Of a stretch of DNA of 36,665 bases, positions 6,415 to 14,789 are shown piece by piece (the first letter of the stretch is position 1; each line of letters starts with the position of its first letter). The DNA comes from a virus. The notes under the pieces are model-generated. The model did no database searches and was not told where the DNA came from. It saw only the letters and a program-made list of their open reading frames with translations. The translations under genes were made by a program, and so were the position numbers. Location of the stretch: IMG/VR virus record IMGVR_UViG_3300044800_000058, positions 1 through 36,665 of that record, one strand, 5' to 3'.

Positions 6415-6906
6415 TCAACTGAACTCATCGTAGAAACGCTGTGCGCCAATTATCTTTTCAATCTTTGGATCTCTGCCGAGTTTCTCCACAAACTGATTCC
6501 ACAGCCCTTTTGACCTGAGGGTCTCGTAGTAAATCGCCTTGACGTTCCGGGGAATATTCCCTGTCAATACAGCTTGTGCAAATGCATAGCATTTCAGTAA
6601 CACCGGAATAGCTACGCAAAAATGATCGAAGTCCTGGGCGATCGCTTTCAACTTGGGGAAGTTCGGGTCATTCGCGTTGAATGAGCTGAACTGCCAGGGG
6701 TTAAGAATAACTTCATTCGCTGATGCCCCACCATAATGCTTCCCCCATGCCGGATGCTGAAGGCCAAAATCCTCACGATTAAGGACCACGCTGCATACCG
6801 CGATCTTCCCCTCATCAATTTCCCCACGCGCCTCTCCAAAGATCTCAAGGGCCATGCATCGGTCTTGAGGAAGCGCCATAAATATTTGTCTATCTTCCGG
6901 GGTCAT
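6415..6906 (-). CDS. Cell wall hydrolase, SleB-like (phage endolysin)
   Basis: The 163-residue product contains ALEIFGEARGEIDEGKIAV followed by VVLNRE, matching the SleB/Hydrolase_2 signature E-A-R-G-E ... G-x-x-A-V-x-x-V-x-L-N-R. The Glu in the EARGE block is the expected catalytic residue of this lytic transglycosylase-like family. Later blocks PAWGKHYGGASANEVIL and NPWQFSSFNANDPNF are also typical. It would cleave peptidoglycan glycan strands during lysis. I chose the start at 6906 (codon 7 of the longest frame): it has AAAGGAATGAAAAA before it and overlaps the stop of a mini zinc-ribbon gene (ATGA). The longer start at 6924 also has a plausible GAGGTG. No signal peptide is seen, so export would depend on a holin. 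Confidence 0.85.
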   Translation of the reverse strand: MTPEDRQIFMALPQDRCMALEIFGEARGEIDEGKIAVCSVVLNREDFGLQHPAWGKHYGGASANEVILNPWQFSSFNANDPNFPKLKAIAQDFDHFCVAIPVLLKCYAFAQAVLTGNIPRNVKAIYYETLRSKGLWNQFVEKLGRDPKIEKIIGAQRFYDEFS

Positions 6907-6986
6907 TTTTTCATTCCTTTGCATTGCTCACACCTCAACGAGTGTGCTACATTAAGATGTCTGCACCTTAAGCAACGCCATTTCAA
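6903..6986 (-). CDS. Mini zinc-ribbon protein (27 aa), TTG start
   Basis: A frame of 27 codons begins at a TTG that overlaps the stop of the tail spike gene (TTGA) and ends at a TGA that overlaps the ATG of the endolysin (ATGA). The peptide reads LKWRCLRCRHLNVAHSLRCE plus QCKGMKK. It has the classic four-cysteine layout C-x2-C-x10-C-x2-C of a minimal zinc ribbon. The combination of a clean zinc motif and overlaps at both ends argues for a real gene. The absence of a strong ribosome binding site means it would depend on translational coupling. Confidence 0.6.
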   Translation of the reverse strand: MKWRCLRCRHLNVAHSLRCEQCKGMKK

Positions 6987-9370
6987 TTCGTCGCCCAGGT
7001 CCCTATCTCGGTCTTGCAGTTCCAGTAATAAGGCTTCGTGTAAGCGGCCGTAGAGTAATAATGTGCCGTCACTCCGGTCCCGTTCAGGGCAGTCGTGCCT
7101 GCAATAAATCCGCCTGTGGTTGTATTCGTAACAGTAATATAGCCCATATCTGCCGACGATCCAGGTGTTGCTGGTAATCCTGCGATGGCAAGAGCTTCCG
7201 TGTCATATCCTGTTGCATTGCCTGCCGCTGGAGTTACGGCTACTGTCCCATTTGCAATAACAGAAATCTCATAAAGCCCCCACTTGCTTGCGGGTATGAC
7301 TCCTGTTGAGATTGCTGTCCCCGCAGCGTTCGCCGATTGAGAATAGCCATGCCCGGCAATGTCATAAGTGAATGCACCGTTGGCTACCTGCTTAAAGGGT
7401 GTCGTACTTATTGCCAAGGCGGCAGAAGAATTAACGCCTAACAATGTTGCTTGATAAGTTTTACAGAGAAGCTCCGCTCCTTGTGTCGGCACCGCAATTC
7501 CTACCCAGTTCTTTCCGCAAGTTCCGTCAAGACAGATATTGCCCGGTGTGAAAGCTGTCAGGTGGCAGTAATTTGCAGCCTGAGCTTCACCAATAATTAA
7601 ACTAAACTTTTGCCCTGATTTTTCAGTGGGGAGAGGGTTATTTATTGAATTTGGTCCTTGCCCCGTATTCGTGATTATCGTATCACTCACCTGAGCCACG
7701 GAGAGGCCGACTGCGGTGATTTCTATGGTGAGACCTGTTCCTGTACTCCCTGGAGTTATAGCTGTAGTCACCCATCCCGTGGCAACCGTGTAATCCCTGT
7801 CGCCACTATCTATTAAGGCAACGGTTGCGGCAGCGTTTCCACTTATGGTGAGAACCTTTCCAATTGCAGTACCAAGACCGGCATACCCATTGTAATCCAC
7901 TTGTGGGATTTCTATTTTGAACAGATCGCCGATAGCCCAGGCTGAACCTCCAGCAGTAGGTGTGGAGTTAATCGTAGTTATCGAGCCAGAACTCACAGCG
8001 GCGGGGACAATTTGCTCTGTAGTATTTCTACCACCCCCCTTGAGGACGCCCTGTTTTGGAAGATTAATATTCCCCAAATCATCTATATAGGAAACATCCC
8101 TCCAAACTTCATACTGTATGGAGTAAATGGGAATCTTATTACTTGGTAAAAGAATATTCTCAGTAAGGGTTAATGTTTGACTGTCAGTGCTGACAGATTT
8201 TACAGTCCAAAAACTTTTTTGTAATCCAACTGCTGCCGTCATTGAAAGATTGGGAATATGAAGAATATCACCAGCCTTTACATACTGGAAAGGCAATGAT
8301 GTATCCCGGTCATAGAATGTGTTTGGTGAAGTTATCCCCGCAGAGCCGTATCTATTGTTAGAAGCAATCATGCCGTAAAGACCCCACACATCAGTTTTCT
8401 GTCCACTTGTAAAAGTCTTTATATTTGAAGCCTGTTGATATATCGCCCCTCCGTTAGTTACATTGCCACTTGCATGACCCCCTGATTGCCCAAAAACTAT
8501 AGCCGTAAGAACAAATCGGAACATATTATCTGTCACAACAGGGTCGTAACCACCAAGCCACATACCGAGTGGTGTATTTGTAATTATATTGCGGGATGTG
8601 GCAATCCAACTTCCATATTCCGATATTCCCTGAGCGAGGATGTTATCAAGTTTATTATCAGAAATATTATTATATTCACCCCCTTGTTCATAAATGCCCC
8701 ATTCGAGGTACGAAAGGTAGTTAAAAGTAATGTCAGTATCATTATTATTACCAGCAGTATAAATCCCGAAACCATGAGTATTTACAGTCTGGATAATCTT
8801 GTTATGATGCCATGAACTGCCGGTATCATTAGCCAAATAGACGTGAGGATAACCCGACACGCCTTTATTGCCAAGAAACCAGTTCGTGAAAAACTCATCA
8901 CCAACCGTGTAATTGGTCGAAAGGCCGCGATAGGGGCAAGCATTGAACTGAACCTTGGAGATAGTTGAATAATCAAGATAAGAAGCCGAGATACAGCTCG
9001 CCGTCGCATCTGTGCCGCTTACACGAAAGTTTGAAAGGTTGATGCCACTTAGATGAGAGCCACTTGACCCAGTAAGGTCAATCGTATCCCCTGCGCCGGA
9101 GTTTGTAATCACAGTAAAAATGCCGGCTCCAGTACCGGTCTGTTCATTGAGAATTGAAAGCGGCGTACCTGCCATGTCATAAGTGCCGCTCGGGACCCAC
9201 CATGTTCCTCCGACCCCCGCCACATTTATACAGGTCTGAAGCGTCGCGTACTTGCCGCAGTCGGTGAGGTTGGTGAGGGAACCGCCTGGGCCGATAAGCT
9301 CGGATGCCTGTACCAAAGGCGTCCAGGCGATCAACAAGAACGCTATGATTAACATGAGATACTTTTTCAT
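6983..9370 (-). CDS. Parallel beta-helix tail spike/fibre protein with signal peptide (795 aa)
   Basis: The start at 9370 is preceded by ATGGAGGATTCTAAA; an in-frame start at 9400 gives ten extra residues. The N-terminus MKKYLMLIIAFLLIAWTPLV followed by QAS is a textbook Sec signal peptide, unusual for a virion protein. Residues about 25-330 show the short repeating strands of a right-handed beta-helix (pectate-lyase-like; many N-N-x-I-S-D-N-x-L, HHNKII and NIITNTPLG motifs), as in phage tailspikes that bind or cut polysaccharide. The C-terminal part (about 480-795) is Gly/Thr/Ala-rich and fibre-like. It is probably the receptor-binding or depolymerising appendage, placed between the tail fibre-like gene and lysis genes. 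Confidence 0.75.
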   Translation of the reverse strand: MKKYLMLIIAFLLIAWTPLVQASELIGPGGSLTNLTDCGKYATLQTCINVAGVGGTWWVPSGTYDMAGTPLSILNEQTGTGAGIFTVITNSGAGDTIDLTGSSGSHLSGINLSNFRVSGTDATASCISASYLDYSTISKVQFNACPYRGLSTNYTVGDEFFTNWFLGNKGVSGYPHVYLANDTGSSWHHNKIIQTVNTHGFGIYTAGNNNDTDITFNYLSYLEWGIYEQGGEYNNISDNKLDNILAQGISEYGSWIATSRNIITNTPLGMWLGGYDPVVTDNMFRFVLTAIVFGQSGGHASGNVTNGGAIYQQASNIKTFTSGQKTDVWGLYGMIASNNRYGSAGITSPNTFYDRDTSLPFQYVKAGDILHIPNLSMTAAVGLQKSFWTVKSVSTDSQTLTLTENILLPSNKIPIYSIQYEVWRDVSYIDDLGNINLPKQGVLKGGGRNTTEQIVPAAVSSGSITTINSTPTAGGSAWAIGDLFKIEIPQVDYNGYAGLGTAIGKVLTISGNAAATVALIDSGDRDYTVATGWVTTAITPGSTGTGLTIEITAVGLSVAQVSDTIITNTGQGPNSINNPLPTEKSGQKFSLIIGEAQAANYCHLTAFTPGNICLDGTCGKNWVGIAVPTQGAELLCKTYQATLLGVNSSAALAISTTPFKQVANGAFTYDIAGHGYSQSANAAGTAISTGVIPASKWGLYEISVIANGTVAVTPAAGNATGYDTEALAIAGLPATPGSSADMGYITVTNTTTGGFIAGTTALNGTGVTAHYYSTAAYTKPYYWNCKTEIGTWATN

Positions 9371-9432
9371 TTTAGAATCCTCCATTTTCATTATTTTCAT
9401 TTCACATTTGTTATTTCAAATTGCCAATTCTC

Positions 9433-10128
9433 TTAGTTCGGAAATACCAGCGAGATATTGTAAGTTACCGTCAGCTGCGCTCCGACACCAACTGGTACAG
9501 GTGTACCGAGGACGTTACGTTCAATCATGTAATAGTTTTGGCCTCCACCAAAATTATAATTATAGGAATACAAGCCAGTTTCGTTGACCGAAATGGAAGC
9601 AAGTGAATTATTGTTAAAAATCCTCGTATGAACTGCCTTCCATGTCAGAGTTCCACCTGTCCAAGAAATAGTTGGCATGGCTTGTGCTGCATGGACAAGG
9701 TTGTCAGTACCAGTTCCATTTACACATTGGGACGCTAAAGCATACTGCTCAAAGTTGAAGGCAGTAGCAGTCTTGCCAACGACAATACCAAGGGTTGAGC
9801 TGTTAATCGCACCTAAAAAACCGGTGCCCAGGGTATTTCCATAAGGTTCGATAAAAGTACTACCCGCCAGATAAGACAGGGTTCCATTCACACCCTTTAC
9901 GGACATATAGCCACTTCCAAAGTTATTACTCCCTCCTCCCGTACACTCGACTACGCAAGAAAAGAGAATATTCCAAAAATTCCTCGTCCAACTATGCGCA
10001 GGCTCTTCCTTGTCATAGCTTATCCTGCCGTCCGATTCCTTGACGGTCAGCCGCACGGTTATCTTGAGCGGCGGCTTTTTGATAATTCCACTATGTTCGA
10101 TCTTAATTTCTCTCAGATTATTTCTCAT
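9433..10128 (-). CDS. Tail structural protein, probable minor tail/fibre component (231 aa)
   Basis: The 231-residue, beta-rich protein (MRNNLREIKIEHSGIIKKPP start) follows the tail-tip gene and has a strong ribosome binding site (AAAGGAGAACGACA). Its middle contains Gly/Asn/Ser-rich stretches (GGGSNNFGSGYMSVKG, YSYNYNFGGGQNYY) and ends with the strand pattern VGVGAQLTVTYNISLVFPN, typical of structural virion proteins. I do not recognise a named family. Its place between the J-like protein and the beta-helix spike suggests an adaptor or baseplate-decorating role. Confidence 0.65.
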   Translation of the reverse strand: MRNNLREIKIEHSGIIKKPPLKITVRLTVKESDGRISYDKEEPAHSWTRNFWNILFSCVVECTGGGSNNFGSGYMSVKGVNGTLSYLAGSTFIEPYGNTLGTGFLGAINSSTLGIVVGKTATAFNFEQYALASQCVNGTGTDNLVHAAQAMPTISWTGGTLTWKAVHTRIFNNNSLASISVNETGLYSYNYNFGGGQNYYMIERNVLGTPVPVGVGAQLTVTYNISLVFPN

Positions 10129-10140
10129 TGTCGTTCTCCT

Positions 10141-13047
10141 TTATGGGGTAGTCGCTGTGGCCGATACCGTAACTGGATTTGCAGTAACCAGATCAACAGT
10201 CAGGTTTACGCCAATCGAATCAAGTTCCAAAATCACTCCCGTTGATGCGCTCACGCCGAGAATTTGTAGATTCTTATAGCCCGCAGACACAAGTGCGCTC
10301 GGTGGTGTATCGTTGAAATCAACGGTGGCCACGCCCTCACTCGGATTACCGATAATGGAGATGCAGGGGAACATTAAACCGGAGAGTCCCGTGACGGCGA
10401 CGCCCAACGGAACGTCGTTTTTATAAAAAGCCAAGGTTCCGTCGTCCATGTCGAGTGCGACGCCAAGACTGTCGCCTACATGAAGGGCAGTTCCATAAAC
10501 AGTCGCGCCATTGTTATGCCTTATGGTTCCGTCATTGCTCATGTAGGCCCACGCATAAGCACCATATCCGAGGTAAACATTGTTATCTAAGGGGTCAGAT
10601 GATGTGGCTATGCCAATACATATCGAATCTACTGCTGAACCGCCTATCGTGACCTTCCACCACCATTTACCGACTGATACGGAGATGTTGGCTCTTGCGG
10701 CCCCTTGATTGCCCTCATTCATGCTCGTGGCTATTCTATTCCCGCCGGTGAGGGTAAGCCAGGCGTTCATGTCTGCCGGGTTCCAACCCACCACCAATGG
10801 CACATTCAAGGCAGGGGCAAGGTATGAAAGTTGCCCTCCAGGGAAGACATAGGTGATCACCGTTAAATCGACCATCGCTGGCACCGCCGAGTAATTACCC
10901 AGGGCATCAAAGGCGCAAATCAGGAATGTATAATCACCAGATGCGATCTTCGCACAAGTCGTGGCTGTTCCTGCTTTTGTTGTCAGAAACGTCGCTCCTA
11001 TCCAGGTATTATTCCCATGGGGCCTATACCTTATTTCATAACTGACCACCGTCGGCCACGATACGGCATCCCAGGTGAAGGTGAGCGTGTCAATTCCCTG
11101 CGATACATAGAAATTTGTGACATTGGGGATTGGCACGACATATGGAGTGACGTATGGTTTTGATGGTGGCGAATACGGTTCTTCATCCGATAATGTCCAT
11201 CCGTAAATTGTGGAATCTTCTTCCCTGAGAACGAGATCCACGCCGCCATTCTCGGAGAGCTTCCAGTCCGCGACGCGGAATCCTTTTTCATCCCAACTTA
11301 ATTGGTCGATGCTGAGATTGAGGACGTCGCCGGGCTGATAGGGGAACGCCGTCAATTTGGCTGGGAATGTCACAGTTATGCCGCGCAGATTCTGATTGAG
11401 AAAAATTGCCGCGAGCCGTTGCGCCATTGTTGCACTGATCGTATAGTCCAGCTGAAGCGTCTGGCAGATTTCAAAACTTTCATCCGCCGCATATTGATTG
11501 GCATTCTGCTGAAAGGGAAAATCGACTTGCTGCCAATATTGGTCAGGACTCACGAAGGTCCCGCGCACGGTGTTGAATCGCTGCTGGCGTGAAGGCGCCG
11601 GGACTACGGAGATATCATCTCTCAAATCTGTTTCAGAGAGACCGGGGCCGACGGGATAACTATATGCGGCCGGGAATAGACTATATGTTCCCTGGGACCA
11701 TACCAGGCGTCCGGCGCAGGCCGTCAGCATCTTTTTCATGATATCAACCGGCTTCTGGTCAAGGGTAAATGAGCCATTGCATGTGTAACGGCTCTCCTGA
11801 TTCGCGTTATGGACCGCGATAGTGCAGGCAGTGGGAGGAATTGCGGCGATCAGACCATTACCGGCCAAGACGAGATACCCGGAGGAAAGGGAGGTTTCCA
11901 CGACATAGGAATTGGCGCTTGCCGGAAAATGCGTATTGACGCCATCAATCACGTACCAGGCATCATCAATAGTAATTATGACCATATCGCCGGCAATGAT
12001 AGTGCCAGTCCCGGTGATAAGGTTGATTCCGACAGTTCCTGTGGGATAATATGAACCGTCAGTCGTATATGCCGCTCCAGTGCCTATCCTCACCGGAACC
12101 GGTTCATCACAGATATTCGCCGCTGCGATGAAATTTGCATCATTGATGTCCGCCGAATCTACATCTATGCCGTAGGTTTTTACGAGGTAATCGCGGACGC
12201 ACAGGGCGGCATTATCTGACCATGCAGGATCTGCTTCTGGATATCGCGGGTCATAGATATCGCAGACGCCTCTTACGACAGCCTTAATGTTGGGCAGGCC
12301 GGCTGCAAAAATAGTGGAATTATATTCTAAACGCACAACAAGATAGGATCGTCCTGACAAAGTGTGCGCCGCCGTCCAGATATGATTATCAGCGCGGTCA
12401 ACGGCATCAGCGATTAAATCCGGATCGGCGGTTTGGCCCGGCGTACCGAGATATTTCGCGATCGTCACAAATGATTTATAATGATTAACCATACCGGTTG
12501 AACCGGCATGAATTGGATCAAAATAGACTGTCCTGCCAACAATGGTATAATCGCTGGTGGGAATATTATCAATGTAGACGGCATTCCGGTTATCAAATGG
12601 CGGACTATCGAGTCGGATCGTGCCATCGACTGCAATCGTATGACTCTCGGAGATTGGTATGAGGTTTACTCCGTCGGGGGTCGCAAATTTTATATCCGTC
12701 GAAAGTGTGTCGCCAAGGTAAACATCGTCAATTCCTGCAACCTCATGGGAAGTCAGGGCAATTACCAGATAGACATATAAATTATTAGTTCCGCATGAGA
12801 ATGCAGCGACCAGCGGCCCGGAGATGCAACATTTTCCGTAAACTACTCGATGAGGAGCGGTTGCAGTGCGAAGTATCTGGGTACGACCCGCTATGCCTGA
12901 GTCGAAACCGGGTATCTTGGCCATCGAGGCGACAATATATGAACCTGCTGCCGCTGCGAGAAGCGCCGCAGAAAGCCAATACTGACCAAACCAGGCCGCT
13001 GCGGCGGCTCCGATTACCTCAGCGACTTGGGTGACTACTGGAGGCAT
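10141..13047 (-). CDS. Tail tip / host-specificity protein (gpJ-like) with FN3 and SPRY domains (968 aa)
   Basis: The N-terminal ~60 residues are hydrophobic and Ala-rich (VAEVIGAAAAAWFG, LSAALLAAAAGSYIV). The segment TQILRTATAPHRVVYGKCCI and the later body match J-like/GTA-type tail tip proteins that form the central cone of the tail. Around residues 640-730 there is a fibronectin type III-like domain (TLTFTWDAVSWPTVVSYEIR). Around 790-925 lies a SPRY-like domain (GKWWWKVTIGG, GVALDMDDGTLAFYKNDVPL). SPRY folds mediate protein or ligand binding, so this C-terminal part may contact the host receptor. The start overlaps the previous stop (TGATG). The preceding gene is a DUF6950/NlpC-like protein, the usual order in siphoviruses. 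Confidence 0.85.
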   Translation of the reverse strand: MPPVVTQVAEVIGAAAAAWFGQYWLSAALLAAAAGSYIVASMAKIPGFDSGIAGRTQILRTATAPHRVVYGKCCISGPLVAAFSCGTNNLYVYLVIALTSHEVAGIDDVYLGDTLSTDIKFATPDGVNLIPISESHTIAVDGTIRLDSPPFDNRNAVYIDNIPTSDYTIVGRTVYFDPIHAGSTGMVNHYKSFVTIAKYLGTPGQTADPDLIADAVDRADNHIWTAAHTLSGRSYLVVRLEYNSTIFAAGLPNIKAVVRGVCDIYDPRYPEADPAWSDNAALCVRDYLVKTYGIDVDSADINDANFIAAANICDEPVPVRIGTGAAYTTDGSYYPTGTVGINLITGTGTIIAGDMVIITIDDAWYVIDGVNTHFPASANSYVVETSLSSGYLVLAGNGLIAAIPPTACTIAVHNANQESRYTCNGSFTLDQKPVDIMKKMLTACAGRLVWSQGTYSLFPAAYSYPVGPGLSETDLRDDISVVPAPSRQQRFNTVRGTFVSPDQYWQQVDFPFQQNANQYAADESFEICQTLQLDYTISATMAQRLAAIFLNQNLRGITVTFPAKLTAFPYQPGDVLNLSIDQLSWDEKGFRVADWKLSENGGVDLVLREEDSTIYGWTLSDEEPYSPPSKPYVTPYVVPIPNVTNFYVSQGIDTLTFTWDAVSWPTVVSYEIRYRPHGNNTWIGATFLTTKAGTATTCAKIASGDYTFLICAFDALGNYSAVPAMVDLTVITYVFPGGQLSYLAPALNVPLVVGWNPADMNAWLTLTGGNRIATSMNEGNQGAARANISVSVGKWWWKVTIGGSAVDSICIGIATSSDPLDNNVYLGYGAYAWAYMSNDGTIRHNNGATVYGTALHVGDSLGVALDMDDGTLAFYKNDVPLGVAVTGLSGLMFPCISIIGNPSEGVATVDFNDTPPSALVSAGYKNLQILGVSASTGVILELDSIGVNLTVDLVTANPVTVSATATTP

Positions 13048-13445
13048 CAGTCAATCCTCCAGGCAGTTATGGCATCAGTCATACGACGCGTGGCAAGTCC
13101 CTTCTTTCCAGCGGCAATTGCCATCTCTCCGACGCAAATCGCGAGCGCAGGCGCTCCATCCTGCTCTATCAAGACGAAATCTCCACGCCGGGCAAATTTG
13201 GATGAGATTTCCGGGCCGACATTGTTCGTAACAAGTTGCCGAAGAGTTCCCGCTTTTTCGATAATGGCAACGGCCTCTTCCTCTGTCGTATAACCCCTGT
13301 ACTTCGCAGCCAGATCGGTGCCAGTCATGGCCTTGGCACAGTCACAGGCGAAAAGAACGCAATCCTGAGATCCCCACTGAAATGGTGCCTTCTGGCGGGA
13401 TTTGATAAAAGCCATCAAATCTATGTCCCAGGTCTCTTTCCTCAT
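13047..13445 (-). CDS. DUF6950 / NlpC-P60-like tail assembly protein (132 aa)
   Basis: The sequence FQWGSQDCVLFACDCAKAMT matches the F-x-W-G-x-x-D-C-x-x-F-x-x-D-x-x-x-x-x-T-G pattern of phage DUF6950 proteins. These are related to NlpC/P60 peptidases and sit just before gpJ-type tail tip proteins, like lambda gpK. The Cys in WGSQDC would be the nucleophile. GDFVLIEQDGAPALAICVGE supplies the later strands. The ATG at 13445 overlaps the stop of the upstream HNH gene (ATGA) and gives the natural N-terminus MRKETWDIDL. An in-frame TTG four codons earlier is less likely. Confidence 0.8.
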   Translation of the reverse strand: MRKETWDIDLMAFIKSRQKAPFQWGSQDCVLFACDCAKAMTGTDLAAKYRGYTTEEEAVAIIEKAGTLRQLVTNNVGPEISSKFARRGDFVLIEQDGAPALAICVGEMAIAAGKKGLATRRMTDAITAWRID

Positions 13446-13906
13446 ATTTGCACCCAAGCCTTGTGCAGCAAAATTTTGTTTATTTGCGATTTCTTCACGC
13501 CATATTTTAAAGCAATATCTTTCTGCAACACAAGGCCGTGAAGTGATCTTATTTCCAAAACCTTCTGGTTACTCAACACTGAGAGTGGATGCTTTTCTCC
13601 GGGCATAGAACCGTTTCTACTTCGCCCTTTTTTTCTGCAATCTTCAAGGTTATCTATCTGTGAACCTAAAAATAAATGATCAGGATTAACGCATAATGGG
13701 ATATCGCATTTATGCAAGACGCAGAGATTATTTTCAATTTTCCCATAGTGGATTATCCACGAAAGTCTGTGTGCATAGACATTTTCCCCGTCAAGCGAAA
13801 AGATCCCATAGGAATAAATCCTTGATTGTCGTCCGCCTTTCCAGAACCAACATCCATCAGTCTTTTCCACTTTGGAAAAAAATTTATCTAATGCATTCTG
13901 GTCCAT
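13442..13906 (-). CDS. HNH homing-type endonuclease inserted in tail operon (154 aa)
   Basis: Residues 1-55 contain CWFWKGGRQSRIYSYGIFSL and VYAHRLSWIIHYG, and residues about 60-100 contain VLHKCDIPLCVNPDHLFLGS. This is the HNH_3-type ββα-metal core (H-K-C-D ... C-x-N-P-x-H-L). The C-terminus has a helix-turn-helix-like segment (QKDIALKYGVKKSQINKILL) for DNA binding, a common architecture of free-standing homing endonucleases. The ATG at 13906 follows GAGGAAGA, just after the upstream stop, and the gene ends with ATGA onto the next. It is lower in GC than its neighbours, consistent with insertion. A longer frame up to 14065 overlaps the preceding gene and is not supported. Confidence 0.85.
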   Translation of the reverse strand: MDQNALDKFFSKVEKTDGCWFWKGGRQSRIYSYGIFSLDGENVYAHRLSWIIHYGKIENNLCVLHKCDIPLCVNPDHLFLGSQIDNLEDCRKKGRSRNGSMPGEKHPLSVLSNQKVLEIRSLHGLVLQKDIALKYGVKKSQINKILLHKAWVQI

Positions 13907-13913
13907 TTCTTCC

Positions 13914-14789
13914 TCATGTATTATATGGTCGTCCCCAGTAAATTTGTTGGTCCACCATTTGCGCCACGAACTCAAAACCCTTGTCGGTGGCATATTCGCT
14001 TTGTTGATCCGAATTGCCAAACACCCTTGATTTTCCACGTTCCCATTGAACCAGGTCGCTCTCAATCGTTACCTGGATGGCCGCCTGGTTGCCCAACTTG
14101 ATCGGCATGGTGTCCATCTTCCCCTTGAACACGATTATGGGGTCGGAAAGTATATTATAGTCTGCGCCGAGTGGCGCCATCCAGATCGTTCCATTGCGCC
14201 CGGAATAGACGACGCCAAAGCATTCGGCGATATATTGAGACTGAATCCCGGAAAGCGTCAGCGTGATGCCGTACATCTGCAGATCGATACCTTCCTCAAT
14301 GGCCGATATACTACCGAGGTCGCCGGCGCCGATCCATGTATGGCCATTCCAGTCGAAATCGTATCCGGCATTTGTCAGACGAACGGTGCCATATAATTCA
14401 ACCAGCCAGTTTTTCGCATATGCGGTTGCACCTACAGCGTTTTTAATCCAGAGTTCGCATGTATCGCCGACCACAAATCCAGAGATGGTTTGCATTTTCG
14501 TAACATAGGCACCCGTATTGTCTGTCTGCTCTACGCCCACATTCACGCCATTTTTCTTAATCTGCCCGTAAGCTATTCCCGACGTCCCTTTCAAGTCAAA
14601 AGACACAATAAGGGTTCCGGCGCCCGTGACCGTAAAAGATTTTTTCAGCAAATAACCGTTGGTCCCGTTGCTGTATTCCGTTACACTTGAATCCAATGTC
14701 TCATCATCAAAATCGAGCTCGACCATGACCAGATAAGGAACGTTCTCGTTCTGTATGGCATTTCCCGGATCTGTCAGGATTGTTCTCAT
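13914..14789 (-). CDS. Baseplate hub / DUF2163-like tail protein (291 aa)
   Basis: The 291-residue protein starts MRTILTDPGNAIQNENVPYL and contains TNAGYDFDWNGHTWIGAGDL, followed by SAIEEGIDLQMYGITLTLSG. This resembles DUF2163 / phage_BR0599-type baseplate hub proteins placed between distal tail and NlpC-like proteins. An inserted beta domain (about residues 35-130, with VSFDLKGTSGIAYGQIKKNG) looks like a carbohydrate-binding or jelly-roll module. The last part, with SDQQSEYATDKGFEFVAQ, follows the usual family end. The gene starts with a 4-base overlap with the upstream gene. Confidence 0.7.
   Translation of the reverse strand: MRTILTDPGNAIQNENVPYLVMVELDFDDETLDSSVTEYSNGTNGYLLKKSFTVTGAGTLIVSFDLKGTSGIAYGQIKKNGVNVGVEQTDNTGAYVTKMQTISGFVVGDTCELWIKNAVGATAYAKNWLVELYGTVRLTNAGYDFDWNGHTWIGAGDLGSISAIEEGIDLQMYGITLTLSGIQSQYIAECFGVVYSGRNGTIWMAPLGADYNILSDPIIVFKGKMDTMPIKLGNQAAIQVTIESDLVQWERGKSRVFGNSDQQSEYATDKGFEFVAQMVDQQIYWGRPYNT

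Noticed and set aside
13906-14066. HNH protein starting at 14065
   Set aside because: The extra 53 residues overlap the preceding baseplate hub gene and do not resemble HNH proteins; the ATG at 13906 has a ribosome binding site right after the upstream stop.
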